Assembly: GCA_910579975.1 (NCBI GenBank)
Contig: CAJTWU010000036.1
Location: 1 to 16,588, forward strand
DNA: 16,588 bases
DNA from: an uncultured Vampirovibrio sp.
Lineage (GTDB): Bacteria; Cyanobacteriota; Vampirovibrionia; Gastranaerophilales; Gastranaerophilaceae
Direction: 5' to 3'
The notes under the pieces are model-generated. The model had not been told where the DNA came from. It searched no databases and saw only the letters and a program-made list of their open reading frames with translations. The stretch's first letter is position 1, and every line of letters starts with the position of its first letter. The position numbers and the translations under genes were made by a program. Shown here piece by piece: positions 15,268 to 16,588 of the stretch.

Positions 15268-15296
15268 ATTCTAGCATTTTTTTTTAGGGTTTACAA
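15268..15296 (-). promoter_or_regulatory. Promoter of the glycosyltransferase gene
   Basis: On the - strand TTGTAA (15296-15291), 17 bp and TAGAAT (15273-15268) predict a start only 2-3 nt before the ATG at 15258. The -35 box shares its bases with the -35 of the tRNA-Arg promoter on the other strand. Confidence 0.5.
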
Positions 15297-15318
15297 GCCA
15301 AGGAAATTTGTTTATACT
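15290..15318 (+). promoter_or_regulatory. Promoter of tRNA-Arg
   Basis: TTTACA (15290-15295), a 17-bp spacer and TATACT (15313-15318), each 5 of 6 to consensus, predict a start near 15325, about 19 nt before the tRNA. Confidence 0.6.
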
Positions 15319-15343
15319 TGCAATAGGTCTCACAAAAAAGTAT

Positions 15344-15419
15344 GGCTCTGTAGCTCAGTAGGATAGAGCGGAGGTTTCCTAAACCTTGTCTGCCGTGGGT
15401 TCGACTCCCTCCAGGGCCA
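15344..15419 (+). tRNA. tRNA-Arg (anticodon CCT)
   Basis: The cloverleaf reads GGCTCTG/CAGGGCC (one U-G pair) for the acceptor, GCTC/GAGC for the D-arm, GAGGT-TTCCTAA-ACCTT for the anticodon arm (anticodon CCT at 15378-15380) and GTGGG-TTCGACT-CCCTC for the T-arm, which has one T-T mismatch. The discriminator is A (15419), as usual for Arg. CCA is not encoded, unlike tRNA-Asp in this window. No clear terminator follows. The DNA behind it looks like a mobile element end. Confidence 0.93.
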
Positions 15420-15801
15420 ATTTATATTAACTGGGAGCCTGTGCAAAAGGCCGATTAATATAACTATAGTTTATCAGGACATTTTGGACGCTTGATTTTA
15501 GGCAGAAGTGTCGAGTTATTGGGAGTTTGAGGCTGATTTTGAGAGTTGAGATTTGGCGGTCTTTTCTTGCACTTTTGTCCTTGATTTTGCACTAAATTGC
15601 ACTGATATTCTTGTGTTTTGAACTTGTTTGAGCCTATATCTTGCTTGCTGTTTGAGTTCTAGCAATGAGACTTTTAGTGCAAAAAATGTCCGTTTTGAAT
15701 TAACTTTTAGTTTGATATGTGTCGAAATGTCTCTGAGATTGAGATTTAGGACTTGATGTTTCTCTAAAAACGAGCGATTAATCTGTGTGAGGTAATTTTA
15801 T
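15420..15801. repeat. Gene-free left end of a Mu-like element with phased TTGCAC repeats
   Basis: No open frame is credible here. The hexamer TTGCAC occurs at 15567-15572, 15587-15592 and 15597-15602 (steps of 20 and 10 bp, so on one face of the helix) and inverted (GTGCAA) at 15441-15446 and 15677-15682. A 12-bp form, TTTTGCACTAAA, is at 15585-15596 and exactly inverted at 15673-15684. Other repeats are GTTTGAG at 15525, 15626 and 15650, and TTGAGATTTRG at 15546 and 15739. The + strand is rich in T and G. In Mu-like elements such sites beside the transposase gene bind the transposase or a repressor. The exact outer end of the element cannot be fixed; TGTGCAAAAGG near 15440 is one candidate. 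Confidence 0.5.
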
Positions 15802-16588
15802 ATGATAAACTTCACACCTGAGAAATCTAAACAAATCGCACTTGCAAGATTAGACTTAATTCATAAATGGATTGAATTTAGAAAGAAATCAACAAATAAG
15901 CTTCAAGCTGACTATGATTTTGTAAAATTGCACAATACATCAAATTCATATCTCTTTGAGATTTTAGGAAAAATTTCTCGTGGTAGTCTGCACCGTTGGT
16001 ATTCAATGTTAAATGGAACGGAAGATTATACAAAACTTTTACCACAGTACAAATATTCTAAGGTAAATGAATATAGAACAGTTTTAACCGATGAAGAAAT
16101 CAAAATATTTATGAGCTTGCTTTTGCACTCAAATAGACTTTCAATAGGCAAGGCAACGGCTTTGACCAAATATAAATTAAAAGAGCAAGGACAAAGTTTT
16201 ATTCCAGCAGATATTACTTTTAGAAGATATGCAAAATGGTTTAAGGATAATAATTATGACAAATGGATTTTAGCTCGAGATGGAGAAAAAGCCTTGTCTG
16301 ATAAAGTTGAACCATATATAAAACGAGATGCTTCGCTTTTGGAAGTTGGAGATATTTTGGTCGCAGATGGTCATAAACTTACATTTCAAGTGATAAATCC
16401 GTTCACTGGTAAACCTTGCCGAGCAACTTTAGTCGGATTTTTGGATTGGAAATCAACAGCACTTGTCGGTTATGAAATAATGCTTGAAGAAAATACTCAA
16501 TGTATAGCTTCTGCTCTAAGAAACGCTATACTCAACCTTGATATGATTCCAAAAGTTGTGTATCAAGATAATGGCAGAGCATTCAGAG
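15440..16588 (+). mobile_element. Mu-like transposon or prophage, left part only
   Basis: The MuA-type transposase gene and the repeat-rich gene-free DNA before it, placed directly behind tRNA-Arg(CCT), indicate a mobile element that continues past the window. The left edge is a guess; no target duplication can be checked without the right end. Confidence 0.5.
15802..16588 (+). CDS. MuA-type DDE transposase, 5' part, cut by the window end
   Basis: The first 262 codons are seen, with no stop. GAGG (15789-15792) lies 9 nt before the ATG. Residues ~1-90 look like a DNA-binding part with SRGSLHRWYSML (59-70), a helix-turn-helix pattern common before the Mu catalytic domain. The integrase-like core has Asp189 in ILVADGHKL and Asp256 in VYQDNGRAF. 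The 67-residue step equals that of D269 and D336 in phage Mu transposase A. The third acid (Glu) should lie about 56 residues further, beyond the window. The protein cuts and joins element ends during transposition. Whether the element is a full Mu-like prophage or a small transposon cannot be told; a MuB-type ATPase gene next would be expected. It lies 382 bp after tRNA-Arg. Confidence 0.88.
   Translation, partial: MINFTPEKSKQIALARLDLIHKWIEFRKKSTNKLQADYDFVKLHNTSNSYLFEILGKISRGSLHRWYSMLNGTEDYTKLLPQYKYSKVNEYRTVLTDEEIKIFMSLLLHSNRLSIGKATALTKYKLKEQGQSFIPADITFRRYAKWFKDNNYDKWILARDGEKALSDKVEPYIKRDASLLEVGDILVADGHKLTFQVINPFTGKPCRATLVGFLDWKSTALVGYEIMLEENTQCIASALRNAILNLDMIPKVVYQDNGRAFR

Noticed and set aside
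15420..15801. CRISPR-like repeat array
   Set aside because: The repeats are short (6-12 bp), partly inverted and unevenly spaced, with no constant-length spacers; they fit protein-binding sites instead.

Overview
The window is AT-rich, tightly packed bacterial DNA. A TolC-type outer-membrane channel with a signal peptide and a periplasmic adaptor point to a two-membrane (Gram-negative-type) cell. The low GC, the very large helical proteins and the overall style of the proteins remind me of gut Vampirovibrionia (Gastranaerophilales, the non-photosynthetic relatives of cyanobacteria). That placement is recall and inference only, and no marker gene here proves it.

Layout. Bases 76-5232 hold one giant gene (1718 aa) of unknown function. 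It has a Gly/Ala-rich hydrophobic N-terminal part, a long helical middle and a C-terminal HD phosphohydrolase-like domain. Its first ~1.25 kb has clearly higher GC than the rest, so it looks mosaic. Bases 5222-6387 hold a divergent alkylation-repair pair: an AlkA-type DNA glycosylase (-) and an O6-alkylguanine methyltransferase (+), sharing a 38-bp promoter region. Bases 6493-7020 encode an unknown two-helix membrane protein. Bases 7124-7285 hold a tRNA-Asp unit (-) with promoter and terminator. Bases 7452-9335 encode a cytoplasmic zinc peptidase like dipeptidyl-peptidase III.

Bases 9332-14340 are the most coherent system. A TolC-type channel (-) diverges from a + strand operon of a MarR regulator, an EmrA-type adaptor, a fused PabB-PabC and PabA. 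Two overlapping 18-bp palindromes lie between the divergent units and touch both predicted promoters, so MarR probably controls both. The operon joins export components to p-aminobenzoate (folate precursor) synthesis, yet no inner-membrane pump is present. Bases 14323-15258 encode a CgeB-like glycosyltransferase (-).

At the right edge a tRNA-Arg(CCT) gene (15344-15419) is followed by ~380 bp of gene-free DNA with phased TTGCAC repeats, then the first 262 codons of a MuA-type DDE transposase that runs off the window. This looks like the left end of a Mu-like transposon or prophage placed just behind a tRNA gene.

Two general traits stand out. All three convergent gene pairs overlap at their stops (11, 4 and 18 bp). 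Several single genes have no Shine-Dalgarno sequence and a promoter -10 box only 6-9 nt from the start codon, suggesting leaderless mRNAs.
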